Assembly (NCBI GenBank): GCA_003313425.1
Contig: NHZP01000002.1
Location: 1,860,001-1,924,000 of the forward strand
Source of the DNA: Pseudopyrenochaeta lycopersici
Lineage: Eukaryota; Ascomycota; Dothideomycetes; Pleosporales; Pseudopyrenochaetaceae
DNA length: 64,000 bases
Direction: 5' to 3'
Shown: positions 44,868 through 54,382 of the stretch, in pieces
Numbering within the stretch: the first letter of the stretch is position 1
Layout of the letters: each line of letters begins with the position of its first letter
Position numbers and translations under genes: made by a program
Notes under the pieces: model-generated
The model's database searches: none
Seen by the model: the letters and a program-made list of their open reading frames with translations, nothing else
Told to the model about the DNA's origin: nothing

Positions 44868-47148
44868 ATGCCAAGGATGATGCATTCCAAGTCCCTGAAA
44901 CTGCTCCTAGCAGTATTTCTTCTCAGAACAGCTAATGCTCTCAACGCTTGCCCAGGAGCCGATACTGTGTTCACCGGTACTGGAGGCATCCGGTACCGTG
45001 TCTGCCCGGATACCGACCTCACAGGAGGCTCACAATTGGTGACTCCCAATGTTGCCTCTGTTACAGCATGCGCGCAACTGTGCGACCAGAGCATGAACTG
45101 CTTCAAAGCAGTCTATGACACACAAACTCAAAACTGCCACTTCAAGGAATTTGCAAGCTTGAATTGGGTAGCGAATACTCGATTCGATGTGATTCAAGCG
45201 GAACAAATCAACATTGCTCGTTGTCCCTATACCGAGACGACATATACGGTCAATAGCGTAGGTTTCTTTCGTCTGAGTTTCAGCAGATCTTCGGTTCTAA
45301 TACCAGATTTCTAGAAAACTTTTAGGATTTGCCGAGATACCGACCTTCGAGGCGCCACTGCGCAGATTCTGAACGGTGTCACGACATTGAACGATTGCGC
45401 GCAGCGCTGCTCCGCTGTTGCAACGTGCGTACAGGCTGTTTTTGATGCGACAGCTTCCGTGTGCCATCTCAAAGCTGATGCTAAAACCAACACTCTCATT
45501 TGGTCAACGGATAAACGGTTTGACGTAATTCGCCTGAATACAGCCGCAACTCCGGCAACTACAGGTGCATGGTCTGATTTGATCCGGCTGCCTGTCATTC
45601 CAGTAGCGGCTTATGTTGTCCCTCAGTATCCTTCTGCTCAAAGATTGCTGTTCTTTTCGAGCTGGGGAACTGATGCTTTCGGCGGTGCAGGTGGACGCAC
45701 CCAATTTGCGGACTACAACTTCAATTCGTAAGTTCTATGCTAGAAATTATCCTAGTGCTGAAGCTGAGATCTGGACAGTGGTGCCGTCTCAGCCAGAACC
45801 GTGAGCAATACGCAGCATGACATGTTCTGTCCTGCTATCAGCAGTCTCCAGGATGGAAGAATCCTCATTCAGGGTGGCTCTGATGCAGCCGTCACGAGCT
45901 TCTACAGTGAGTATCTCCATAGAAACTACATGTGTGGCATGCGTTGACGTTGTATGTTCTTTGCTCGCAGACCCATCTACAAATTCGTTCACACGTGGTC
46001 CGGACATGAAAATGGCCCGCGGCTATCAAGTCTCCGTAACGCTTTCTAACAATAAGGTTTTCACAATCGGAGGCGCATACTCTGGCCCACGTCAAGGCAA
46101 AGATGGCGAGCTCTACGATCCCGCCACCAACACCTGGACAGCTCTCCCCAACGCAAGGGTGGCACCAATGCTAACAACTGATGCTGAGGGCATCTGGCGA
46201 GAAGACAACCATGCTTGGTTGTTTGCTTGGAAAAACGGTTTCGTGTTCCAAGCTGGACCCAGCAAAGCCATGAATTGGTATGGCACGACCGGCACCGGCA
46301 CCCAAGCCGCTGCCGGCACCAGGGATACAATCAGCGACTCCATGTGTGGCATTTTCGTCATGTACGAGCCCGGCAAGATCTTAACCGCAGGTGGCTCTCA
46401 AGATTACACAAACTCCAATGCAAACGCACGAGCGCACATTACGACGATCAACACGCCCAACACCAACGCAGTAGTCGAACGTGTGGCTGATATGGCGTAC
46501 CCACGTGGCTTTGCAAATGCCGTCGTCTTGCCTGATGGCACTGTGCTCGTCACGGGCGGCCAACCGCGCTCCTTGGTGTTCACAGACGACAACGGCATCC
46601 TGTGGGCCGAGCTCTTCAACCCGGCCACCAAGACCTGGAGAACGCTCGCAGCCGAAGCGGTACCCCGAAACTACCACTCCGTCAGCATCTTGCTGGCTGA
46701 CGGCCGTGTTTTCAGCGGTGGTGGCGGTCTGTGCTACATCGGCCAGGTGGGCGGTAGCTCGGTCAACTGCAACAAACTCGTCGACCACCCAGACGGCCAG
46801 ATCTTCTCGCCTCCGTACCTGTTCAATGCAGGTGGCACTGCGGCTGCTCGACCCACTATCTCCTCGCTTAGCGCGACGTCTGTCAAGGTGGGAGCCACGC
46901 TTACCATCAATATGTCTGCATCTGCGACCGGTCTCAGGTTTGTTCTTGTTCGTATCGGTAGTGTCACGCACTCTGTCAACAGCGATCAGAGACGCGTGCC
47001 TTTGACGAGCGTTACTGGCAGTGGGACAAGATATACTGCTACTCTGCCTACTGATAGTGGTATCCTTATTCCAGGTGCTTATTACTTGTTCGTGCTTTCA
47101 TCTGCTGGAGTGCCCAGTGTGGCGAGGACGGTACAGGTTACTTTGTAA
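44868..47148 (+). CDS. Secreted AA5 copper-radical oxidase (galactose-oxidase-like) with two PAN domains
   Basis: Extracellular copper-radical oxidase that oxidises a primary alcohol to an aldehyde and yields hydrogen peroxide. Four exons close in frame: 44868..45257, 45315..45727, 45779..45906 and 45971..47148, giving 702 residues. A signal peptide (LKLLLAVFLLRTANA) precedes two PAN/apple-type modules (about 28-120 and 130-210; cores YRVCPDTDL and FRICRDTDL), in place of the CBM32 of Fusarium galactose oxidase. Active-site residues are all present: Cys285 (DMFCPAIS) and Tyr329 (RGYQVS) for the thioether cofactor, Tyr545-His546 (NYHSVS) and His644 (VTHSVNSDQRR). The Cys-Tyr spacing of 44 matches Cys228/Tyr272. 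The residue 18 after the cofactor Tyr, Trp290 in galactose oxidase, is Tyr347 (GGAYSGP), so substrate preference probably differs from galactose. A C-terminal immunoglobulin-like domain follows. Confidence 0.93.
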
Positions 47149-47349
47149 AGAAGAGTCTCCCTGCTGTTTTGTCTTTCTTGGGCAACAGAATAGGGTCCAA
47201 AAGTTGAAAACTAATAAAAATCCCATTTCAAGCACACACTATCAGAGTCTTTTGAGATCTATGCATTTCATCGTCTGTATGCACCGGTTTTCGAATGCGC
47301 CGTAGTAAAATATGAAATGCAACCAGTCAACGCCTATGTAATTGTGAGT

Positions 47350-50300
47350 CTAACCTACCCACCGTCTAGCACTCTTGAACATTCTTGACCACGGCCCTAG
47401 CTCTCCCCATTCTTCCATTTTGTCTTTGGGGATATAACTGCCCACCTCCCTTAGAATGGTGCGTTCCGGGTGTGGCATGAGAGCCAAGACCCTTCCATCT
47501 GTACTTCTGACACCAGTGATACCCATCGGTGAGCCATTGGGGTTGTACGGGTATGTTTCGGTCTGCTTGCCGTAGTTGTCCACATAGCGCAGCGAGACCA
47601 AATTCTCGTTATACAAGGTCTGTGGTGTAGATGAAGATGTGGAGGAAGACGAGAAGTGTGCCCGGCCTTCGCCGTGGGCGGTTACAATGGGAAGCTTTGA
47701 CCCTGCCATGCCGTGGAGAAAGACTGAGGGTGGAGTGGTTGGACTTTGCGGTTCGAGTACTTCTACCATGCAGACCCGCGCTTCATACTGCTCGCTTGCA
47801 TTTCTCTCGAAAGATGGCCAGGCATTGGCACCTGGTATCAACTCTTTCACTTTTGACATGAACTGACAGCCATTGCAGACACCAAGCGCGAAAGTGTCTG
47901 GCCGCTCAAAGAATGTCTGGAACTCTTTGCGAGTGCTAGGATGCAGCAACACAGACTTTGCCCATCCTTGACCAGCTCCAAGAACGTCTCCATATGAGAA
48001 GCCTCCACAAGCTGCTAGGCCGACGAAACCGGCAAGAGAAACGCGCTCCGAGATAATATCGGTCATGTGAACATCGATGGCAGAGAAGCCAGCCATGTGG
48101 AAGGCAAACGCCATTTCGGCTTGACCGTTAACACCCTCTTCTCTCAAGATAGCAACGCGCGGCTTAGAGGTGAAGGCCGAAGAAATGGTGGCTTTGAAAG
48201 GGAGAATGTTCTCAGCAGGTTTGTAAGTGAGATTGTATGACAGACCAGGATCCTTGTCGTCGAGGATGTTTTTGAATTCGGCGTCTGCACAAGCTGGGTT
48301 ATCACGAAGTTTCTGCATGCGATATGAGGTTTCTGCCCAGCGCTGTTGCAGCTGTTGTCGATTGTTGCGGTAGATAATTTTTGACCCAACGGCGAAGGAG
48401 ATATCTTGTTTTGAAGCTTCAGGCACGCGACCAATCTTCCTAATCATGCCTGGTGGTGGACCGCATGTGGCGAAGCAGCGATTGAAGGCGACTTCATCCT
48501 TTTTGCGGACCTGGAAGACAGCGCCTAATTCTTCGTTGAAAAGGGCTTCGAGAACGTCCTTGGGCTCGTTTGATTTGGTGACACCATCGAGCATAATTTC
48601 TAATCCACATCTTCCAGCGAACATCATCTCGACAAGCGTGGTGAAAAGTCCGCCATCTGAACGATCATGGTAAGCGAGAACAATACCAGATTCATGCAAT
48701 TGCTCAACGGCATCGAAGTAGTCCTTGAGGTCGTCGGCATCGTAGACATCTGGTGCTTCATCGCCCACTTGACCAAAGGTTTGCGCCAACGCGGAACCAC
48801 CCAGATGCTTCTTGCCGGCTGCAAGATCGACAAACATCAAGATGGTCTCTCCAACACCCTCTAACCGCTCTAAAGCAGGAGTCCAAGTTCTGTCAATGCG
48901 GTCGACAGGTGCAAATGCGGTGATGACGAGTGACATAGGAGCGGTGACCTCTTTTGCCTCACCGTTGTCGGACCACTTCATCTTCATGCTCATGGAGTCT
49001 TTACCCACTGGAATTGATATGCCCAGTCGTGGGCATAGGTCCATGCCGATAGCTTCCACAGCCTCGTACAGAGCTGCACCCTCACCCGGATGGCTACTAG
49101 CTGACATCCAGTTCGCGGATAGCCGGACCCTGGAAAGCCTATCGAAAAGGCTTGCTGCCGCAAGATTCATAAGGGATTCCGCAACGGCCATCCTAGCGGA
49201 TGCTGCTGGGGAGATGAGAGCGAGTGTAGGCTTCTCACCCATGGCCATGGCCTCTCCGGTCCTGACTCCAGCTAACAATGAGGTAGCTGTCACCGATACA
49301 TCAGCGACGGGGATTTGCCACTTGCCGACCATCTGGTCTCTGACAGTAAGTCCACCAACGGTTCTATCACCGATGGTGATGAGGAATGACTTGGATCCGA
49401 CAGAAGGAAGCGTGAGCACTCGATCTACGGCCTCTGCGATGAGTCCATCTTTTGGCGTATCCGGAATATACATGGATAAGCTGCTGTCGAAAGCGGGCAA
49501 TCTGAGCTTGCGAGACTGGACAATACGGGTCATTTTGGGTGGCTTCCCAAATAAAGTCTCCATCGGGAGATCGATTGGGGTGGGGTTCTCTTTCGAGTCC
49601 CTGTCCTTTAAAACGAGGCGTTGCTCGTCGGTCGCTACACCTACAACCGAAAAGCCGCAACGTTCTCGATAGCAGATACGTTTGAACAAATCTAACTGAT
49701 CGGGACCGACCGCGAGGACATATCGCTCCTGGGCCTCGCAACACCAGATCTGTAAGGGGCTCATACCCTTGTCTGCATTGTCCACCTCGCGCAGTTCAAA
49801 GATGGCACCAAGCCCAGAATCATGGACAAGCTCTGGTAGAGCATTAGAAAGACCGCCTGCACCGACGTCATGGATGAATAGGATGGGGTTCTTGTCACCC
49901 ATGGAGCGACATGTATCGATGACTTCTTGTGCTCGCCTCTGGACCTCTGGGTTGCCTCTTTGCACGCTAGCAAAGTCAAGATCTACTTTGCCCTCACCCG
50001 ACTGTATACTGGACGCTGCACCTCCACCAAGGCCAATGAGCATGGCGGGTCCACCAATGACAAGTAGGTGCGAGCCAGCTGGTACAATATCGGGATCTTT
50101 GAGGGCATGTTGTGGTCTCACTGTTCCCACACCACCGGCAAGCATGATGGGCTTGTGGTAGCCTCGAATCTCCGACTCTTTCTCATTGGTGAAGACGCGC
50201 ATGAGCATGGTTCTGAAATACCCAGTGGTGCAGGGCCGACCAAACTCATTGTTGAACTGGGCACTACCAATGGGCGCCTCGAGCATGATGTCTTGACTGC

Positions 50301-51453
50301 TGGCAATATGAGATGGCTTTCCCACATCACGCAACTCCCATGGCCGTTCGAAACCCTCAATCAGAAGGTCTGACACGGTAAAACCTGCCAGGCCAGCCTT
50401 TGGCTTTGATCCACGTCCCACAGCGCCTTCGTCTCTGATCTCACCTCCAGAGCCGGTGGCGGCACCAGGAAATGGCGACACGGCGGTTGGGTGGTTGTGT
50501 GTCTCGACCTTGCAGAGAATGTGGACTGTTTCTTTGGTGCCATTCCACTCGCCGGTGAGGTTGTTGGGCGCCCAAAAGCTGGCCTCCTCGCCTTGTAGCA
50601 CGGCGGCATTGTCGCTGTATGCGCTGACGACATGCTGCGGGTGCTTCTGGTGAGTGTTGCGGATCATGCCAAACAACGAGTACGACTTGTGCATGCCGTC
50701 TACGGTAAAGTCGGCATTGAACTGCTTGTGCCTGCAATGCTCCGAGTTGACCTGGGCGAACATGAATAACTCGACATCGACAGGGCCCCTCTTCAGTTCC
50801 TGCGTGTATGCTTCGACAAGGTACTCGACCTCGGACTTGTCCATGGCCAGTCCCAGCTCCCTGTTTGCGTGTTCAAGGGCAGCATGGGCGCTGCTGTACT
50901 CGTCAAAGCTGATGGTGGTGGCCTGTGCAGGCTCGCTCTCGCCGAAGATGGCATTGAGGTTCGGTGCACGGCGGCTGATGGTCTGGGTCATGCGGTCGTG
51001 GAGGAAGTCGCGGTGGGGGATGTCGTCTGCGTCGAGGGTGCGGTCGAAGGTGGCTGCGATGACCATGCCGCGCTCGATGCGCTTCACCGCGTGCTCGAGG
51101 GTGCAGGTGCGTGCAATCATGGACGCCAGCGAACTCCAGGGCGATATTGTGCCTGCACGGGGCGAGACATAGAAAAGGACTGTGTCGGCGTCCCTGGGCT
51201 CGCCGCCGCGGTGGACGGCATCGAGGAGGGTCTGGGAGAGCTTGTCGTGGGTGTCTGGGTATTCGCCATAGTGCAGAATCTGCTGCAGTGTCTTCAATTC
51301 CTCTGCGTTGAGTTCCTTGAGAGGATTGACAAAGTGCAGCCAGATGGAGCGGACCTCAGCGGCGCCAATCTCCTGCGCCAGTCGCTGCAGGCGGAAGTCG
51401 GAGTGGGCAGAAGCGCCGGGCAGGATCAGGTACGGGTCCTCGGTCGACGCCAT
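47350..51453 (-). CDS. ADE6: Phosphoribosylformylglycinamidine synthase (FGAM synthase)
   Basis: Cytosolic enzyme of de novo purine synthesis that converts FGAR to FGAM using ATP and glutamine. Intron-less. From the ATG at 51453 it has 1,367 residues, the usual length for single-chain eukaryotic PurL. The order is an N-terminal PurS-like domain (YLILPGASAHSDFR), the linker, two AIRS-type ATPase halves (QVNSEHCRHKQFNADF, CKVETHNHPTAVSPFPGAATG and VGKDSMSMKMKW), and a class I glutamine amidotransferase with nucleophile Cys1193 (GVCNGCQFMS) and the PHPERT His/Glu block. The frame stays open to another ATG at 51603 that would add 50 residues. I prefer 51453 because of its ACCATGG context and because homologues begin at this point. 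It is adjacent to, and on the same strand as, the phosphate symporter gene, with 361 bases between. Confidence 0.97.
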   Translation of the reverse strand: MASTEDPYLILPGASAHSDFRLQRLAQEIGAAEVRSIWLHFVNPLKELNAEELKTLQQILHYGEYPDTHDKLSQTLLDAVHRGGEPRDADTVLFYVSPRAGTISPWSSLASMIARTCTLEHAVKRIERGMVIAATFDRTLDADDIPHRDFLHDRMTQTISRRAPNLNAIFGESEPAQATTISFDEYSSAHAALEHANRELGLAMDKSEVEYLVEAYTQELKRGPVDVELFMFAQVNSEHCRHKQFNADFTVDGMHKSYSLFGMIRNTHQKHPQHVVSAYSDNAAVLQGEEASFWAPNNLTGEWNGTKETVHILCKVETHNHPTAVSPFPGAATGSGGEIRDEGAVGRGSKPKAGLAGFTVSDLLIEGFERPWELRDVGKPSHIASSQDIMLEAPIGSAQFNNEFGRPCTTGYFRTMLMRVFTNEKESEIRGYHKPIMLAGGVGTVRPQHALKDPDIVPAGSHLLVIGGPAMLIGLGGGAASSIQSGEGKVDLDFASVQRGNPEVQRRAQEVIDTCRSMGDKNPILFIHDVGAGGLSNALPELVHDSGLGAIFELREVDNADKGMSPLQIWCCEAQERYVLAVGPDQLDLFKRICYRERCGFSVVGVATDEQRLVLKDRDSKENPTPIDLPMETLFGKPPKMTRIVQSRKLRLPAFDSSLSMYIPDTPKDGLIAEAVDRVLTLPSVGSKSFLITIGDRTVGGLTVRDQMVGKWQIPVADVSVTATSLLAGVRTGEAMAMGEKPTLALISPAASARMAVAESLMNLAAASLFDRLSRVRLSANWMSASSHPGEGAALYEAVEAIGMDLCPRLGISIPVGKDSMSMKMKWSDNGEAKEVTAPMSLVITAFAPVDRIDRTWTPALERLEGVGETILMFVDLAAGKKHLGGSALAQTFGQVGDEAPDVYDADDLKDYFDAVEQLHESGIVLAYHDRSDGGLFTTLVEMMFAGRCGLEIMLDGVTKSNEPKDVLEALFNEELGAVFQVRKKDEVAFNRCFATCGPPPGMIRKIGRVPEASKQDISFAVGSKIIYRNNRQQLQQRWAETSYRMQKLRDNPACADAEFKNILDDKDPGLSYNLTYKPAENILPFKATISSAFTSKPRVAILREEGVNGQAEMAFAFHMAGFSAIDVHMTDIISERVSLAGFVGLAACGGFSYGDVLGAGQGWAKSVLLHPSTRKEFQTFFERPDTFALGVCNGCQFMSKVKELIPGANAWPSFERNASEQYEARVCMVEVLEPQSPTTPPSVFLHGMAGSKLPIVTAHGEGRAHFSSSSTSSSTPQTLYNENLVSLRYVDNYGKQTETYPYNPNGSPMGITGVRSTDGRVLALMPHPERTILREVGSYIPKDKMEEWGELGPWSRMFKSARRWVG

Positions 51454-51814
51454 GGTGGGCGACGCGGGATTGAATGTGAATCTTGTGCCTTGGGCGTGTC
51501 CGAAGACGGGGGCGATGTTGAGGCGCGTTGACGCATGGCGGGGTGGAAAGGACTGACAAAATTTTAGTGGGGGCATGGAGGGGCAGTCATTGGACTGCCC
51601 CATGTCACCCTGACCTCATGCTCGCAACTCACTTAAAACTCATTAGACTCACTATATCAATAGACTCACTCTGTACTCAAAAGACTTTGTCAAGATTCAA
51701 TTCAGCGTAGCATTGCTATGAGATACGCCAAGGAGATGCGTCAAAATAAGGAACCCAGCCTACTGCACGCTCAACGCACAGAAGCAACCATGCCTTGCGC
51801 CATCCATGATGCAA
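51454..51814. other. Intergenic: FGAM synthase promoter
   Basis: 361 bases between the FGAM synthase ATG and the PHO89 stop. The part up to 51603 is also an open, in-frame N-terminal extension of the synthase. No other feature seen. Confidence 0.45.
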
Positions 51815-53762
51815 TCAGAAGTGCGGCGTATTCAATGCCATGACGCAAAGGAGACCAGCAATAAGACCAGACACGGGCAGAGTGATGACCCAGCCCATGA
51901 AGATGAAGCCCAGCTGCTTCCAGTTGACCGCTTTCACATCGTAATTCATCAATGCAGTTCCAATCAAGGCTCCTGTCAGGCACTGCGTCGTTGACACAGG
52001 AAGACCCAAGCGAGACGCGAGCAGAACCGTCACGGCAGCCCCAAGCTCTGTCGCAAAGCCTCGAGTAGGGCTCATCTGCGTGATCTTGTTGCCGAGAGCG
52101 CGCATGATGTGGTATCCGTAGAACCAGAACCCGAGACCAAGCAGCAGACCAGCCACGACGAGCATCCACACGGGCGTGCCGGACTCGGTGGCCACTCTGC
52201 CCTCCTTCCACGTCTGGTACACAGCCGACCACGGCCCAACCGCGTTGGCAACATCGTTGGAACCGTGAGCAATCGACATCATCATGGCTGACACCACCTG
52301 GCAATATGTCCACATGTGCTCAACCCGGTCGTCATAGCGATTTGCGCGCGCATGAATGTCTCGAAGCTTATCGCTTTCGTGCGTAATAACATCGCGGGTG
52401 ACGCCTGCTATAGTTAGCTACCAATTCTGTGCAACCTTCACGCGAGCGAGTACAAACCTTGAAGCAAGCCAAACTTGAAATATCCCCACCACTTCTTTGG
52501 ATCAAACCACGACAATCCATCAACCGGGGCGATGAAGCGCTCATATGGCTCAGGCTTGCGTCTGCGCGACAGTTGCGGGATGTCGGCTGGAGCATCGCTT
52601 GGCTGCGTCTTCTCGTCTAGAATCTTCGCCTTCTTCACGTCTGAAGATACGCCATCACTAGTCGCATCGTGCGCATGCTTGTTGTCAACACTGCTTCCAA
52701 TTGCAGCCTCTTCGTCCTCTTCAACACCGCCCTTGCGTTGTCGAAGCTCCTGGCCCTTGGCGCGGACATCACCGTATGCATCCGCGTAGTAGTTGGTGAC
52801 ATACTCTCCATCTGCTTTGCCAGGAAAGTAAAGTGGTGGATTTTCCCGGAGGAGAAGGGGCCCAAGAGGAACGTGCCAGATGCGGAGTCGGGCATCTTTG
52901 TTGACCAGCTTCTGCTTCAAGAATGGGATGAAGAAAACATATGAGATGAGAAGGATCCCGAAGAAGACCCCGAGGATGATGCCAACCGCGTTACCGGCTC
53001 CAAACTCCTCTAGGGACGGTGCGGTCGGAGCCTCCACCACGATGAAAAGGGCGAGAATTGCAGCAGTGGTTGCGAAATACCACGGGATGAGTCGCATTCC
53101 CCACTTGAACGAGTCTGCGCGCTCCAAAACTGCGTACTTGACAGTGCCAAAGATGATGGCGCTGAAGGCACACGCAATCAAAGGAGCAATAGCCCAAGAT
53201 GCGGCTACCTGAGAGACAGATCCGTCTTCCCAACCCCACGTTACACCGGCTTCAGTCGCAAAGCCCACACCGATCAGAGCACCAACAATCGTCTGTGTGG
53301 TAGACACGGGCATACCCATGCGCTAAGCATCACATCAGTCTCCGTTTTGCGGCTTCCCAGTGACGACATGACGTACCGTAGCGAACATCAACCAAGTTGC
53401 ACTTCCAACTTCAGCACATCCCATGGCGAGCATCAGAGTGCCTGGATTGGCAGCCGCCTGAAACCGGTCGATATTGATGATTCCATTCTTGATAGTGTCG
53501 GTCACACGAGCTCCTAGGGCGACAGCTCCTGTAAACTCGGTGATGATGGACAGAAAACCAACTTGCGGCATCGTCAACGTCTGGGCGGCCACCGAAGCTT
53601 CGACTTGTCAGTGACTTTTTCAACATTTCTTATTCCACGGTCCGACATACTGGCATAGGAGTTGGAGACATCGTTGGCTCCATTACCAAATGCCGAGAAG
53701 ACGAATGCAATAGTGGTGATGGCAAGGATCCAATCGTATTTCGCAGTGATGAGAGCCGCCAT
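51815..53762 (-). CDS. PHO89: PiT-family Na+/phosphate symporter, PHO89 type
   Basis: Plasma-membrane high-affinity phosphate transporter of the PiT family (yeast Pho89, Neurospora PHO-4). Four exons close in frame: 53762..53651, 53597..53377, 53322..52458 and 52404..51815, giving 595 residues. Both halves carry the family repeat: GNGANDVSNSYATSV near the N-terminus and HGSNDVANAVGPW near residue 420, each followed by a PVSTTQ re-entrant segment. A long hydrophilic loop (about residues 280-390, rich in Lys, Glu and Asp) separates the halves and is the usual regulatory segment. The acceptor of intron 1 was chosen because it alone restores SYATSVAAQTL. A TATA-like box sits about 95 bases upstream. 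The family is normally induced by phosphate starvation through a Pho4/NUC-1-type bHLH factor. Confidence 0.94.
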
Positions 53763-53852
53763 CTTGACTCAAATTGTGAATTCAAGACGGTTCAGCAAAG
53801 GAGTCTGAGTCTCTACTTAAATATTCGATTCTCCTACCTGAATCGACTTCAG

Positions 53853-53860
53853 TATTTATA
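53853..53860 (-). promoter_or_regulatory. Candidate TATA box of the PHO89 gene
   Basis: TATAAATA on the minus strand, about 91-98 bases upstream of the PHO89 ATG at 53762. Confidence 0.45.
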
Positions 53861-54376
53861 TGGGCACGCGACCACTTGCCACATTCTACACTCAATTGCA
53901 CCAATGCAACATTTGCGACGTGGGTCCCCAACATGGCGACAAGCCAAGCGAGCAATACCCGTGCTGCGTACATCCGAGTTTTGCAACAGCCTTACCTGGT
54001 TGGCTCCCTTAATCCCAATCTATCCACTCACACATCGCTCCGCCGAGAGACTTGGCAGGCCAAGCGGAAAACCCTCCGCCAAGTGCTCTCCGCCCACCTT
54101 AGCTTGCCTTGGGGTTCCCACCGGAGAAGTTGATGCGTGTTTGGATCTGACCAATCAATTTCGCTGTTGCTGTCACGCCGGTGGATGAATGGTCCTGAGA
54201 CACCCAAGGTTTTGGACACTCTCCAAGGAGGATATGTTGGGTAACGCTTTACAAGTAGCTGCATCGTAACACTTCCATCTGCCACCGACGTCAAAAACCA
54301 ACGTGGAGCTAACTCCGCTGCCGGTTTGCCCCGGTCCTCGGACATCTCGCTGGCAGGTAAACGGCCATGATCGCAT

Positions 54377-54382
54377 CACGTG
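54377..54382. promoter_or_regulatory. CACGTG E-box upstream of PHO89
   Basis: The palindrome CACGTG is the core site of Pho4/NUC-1-type regulators and lies about 615 bases upstream of the PHO89 start. A hexamer of this kind also occurs elsewhere in the window by chance, so support is weak. Confidence 0.2.

Noticed and set aside
46381..46971. 196-codon minus-strand ORF
   Set aside because: Antisense of the galactose-oxidase catalytic domain, with Arg/Thr-rich nonsense composition.
50869..51531. 220-codon plus-strand ORF
   Set aside because: Antisense of the FGAM synthase N-terminal region.
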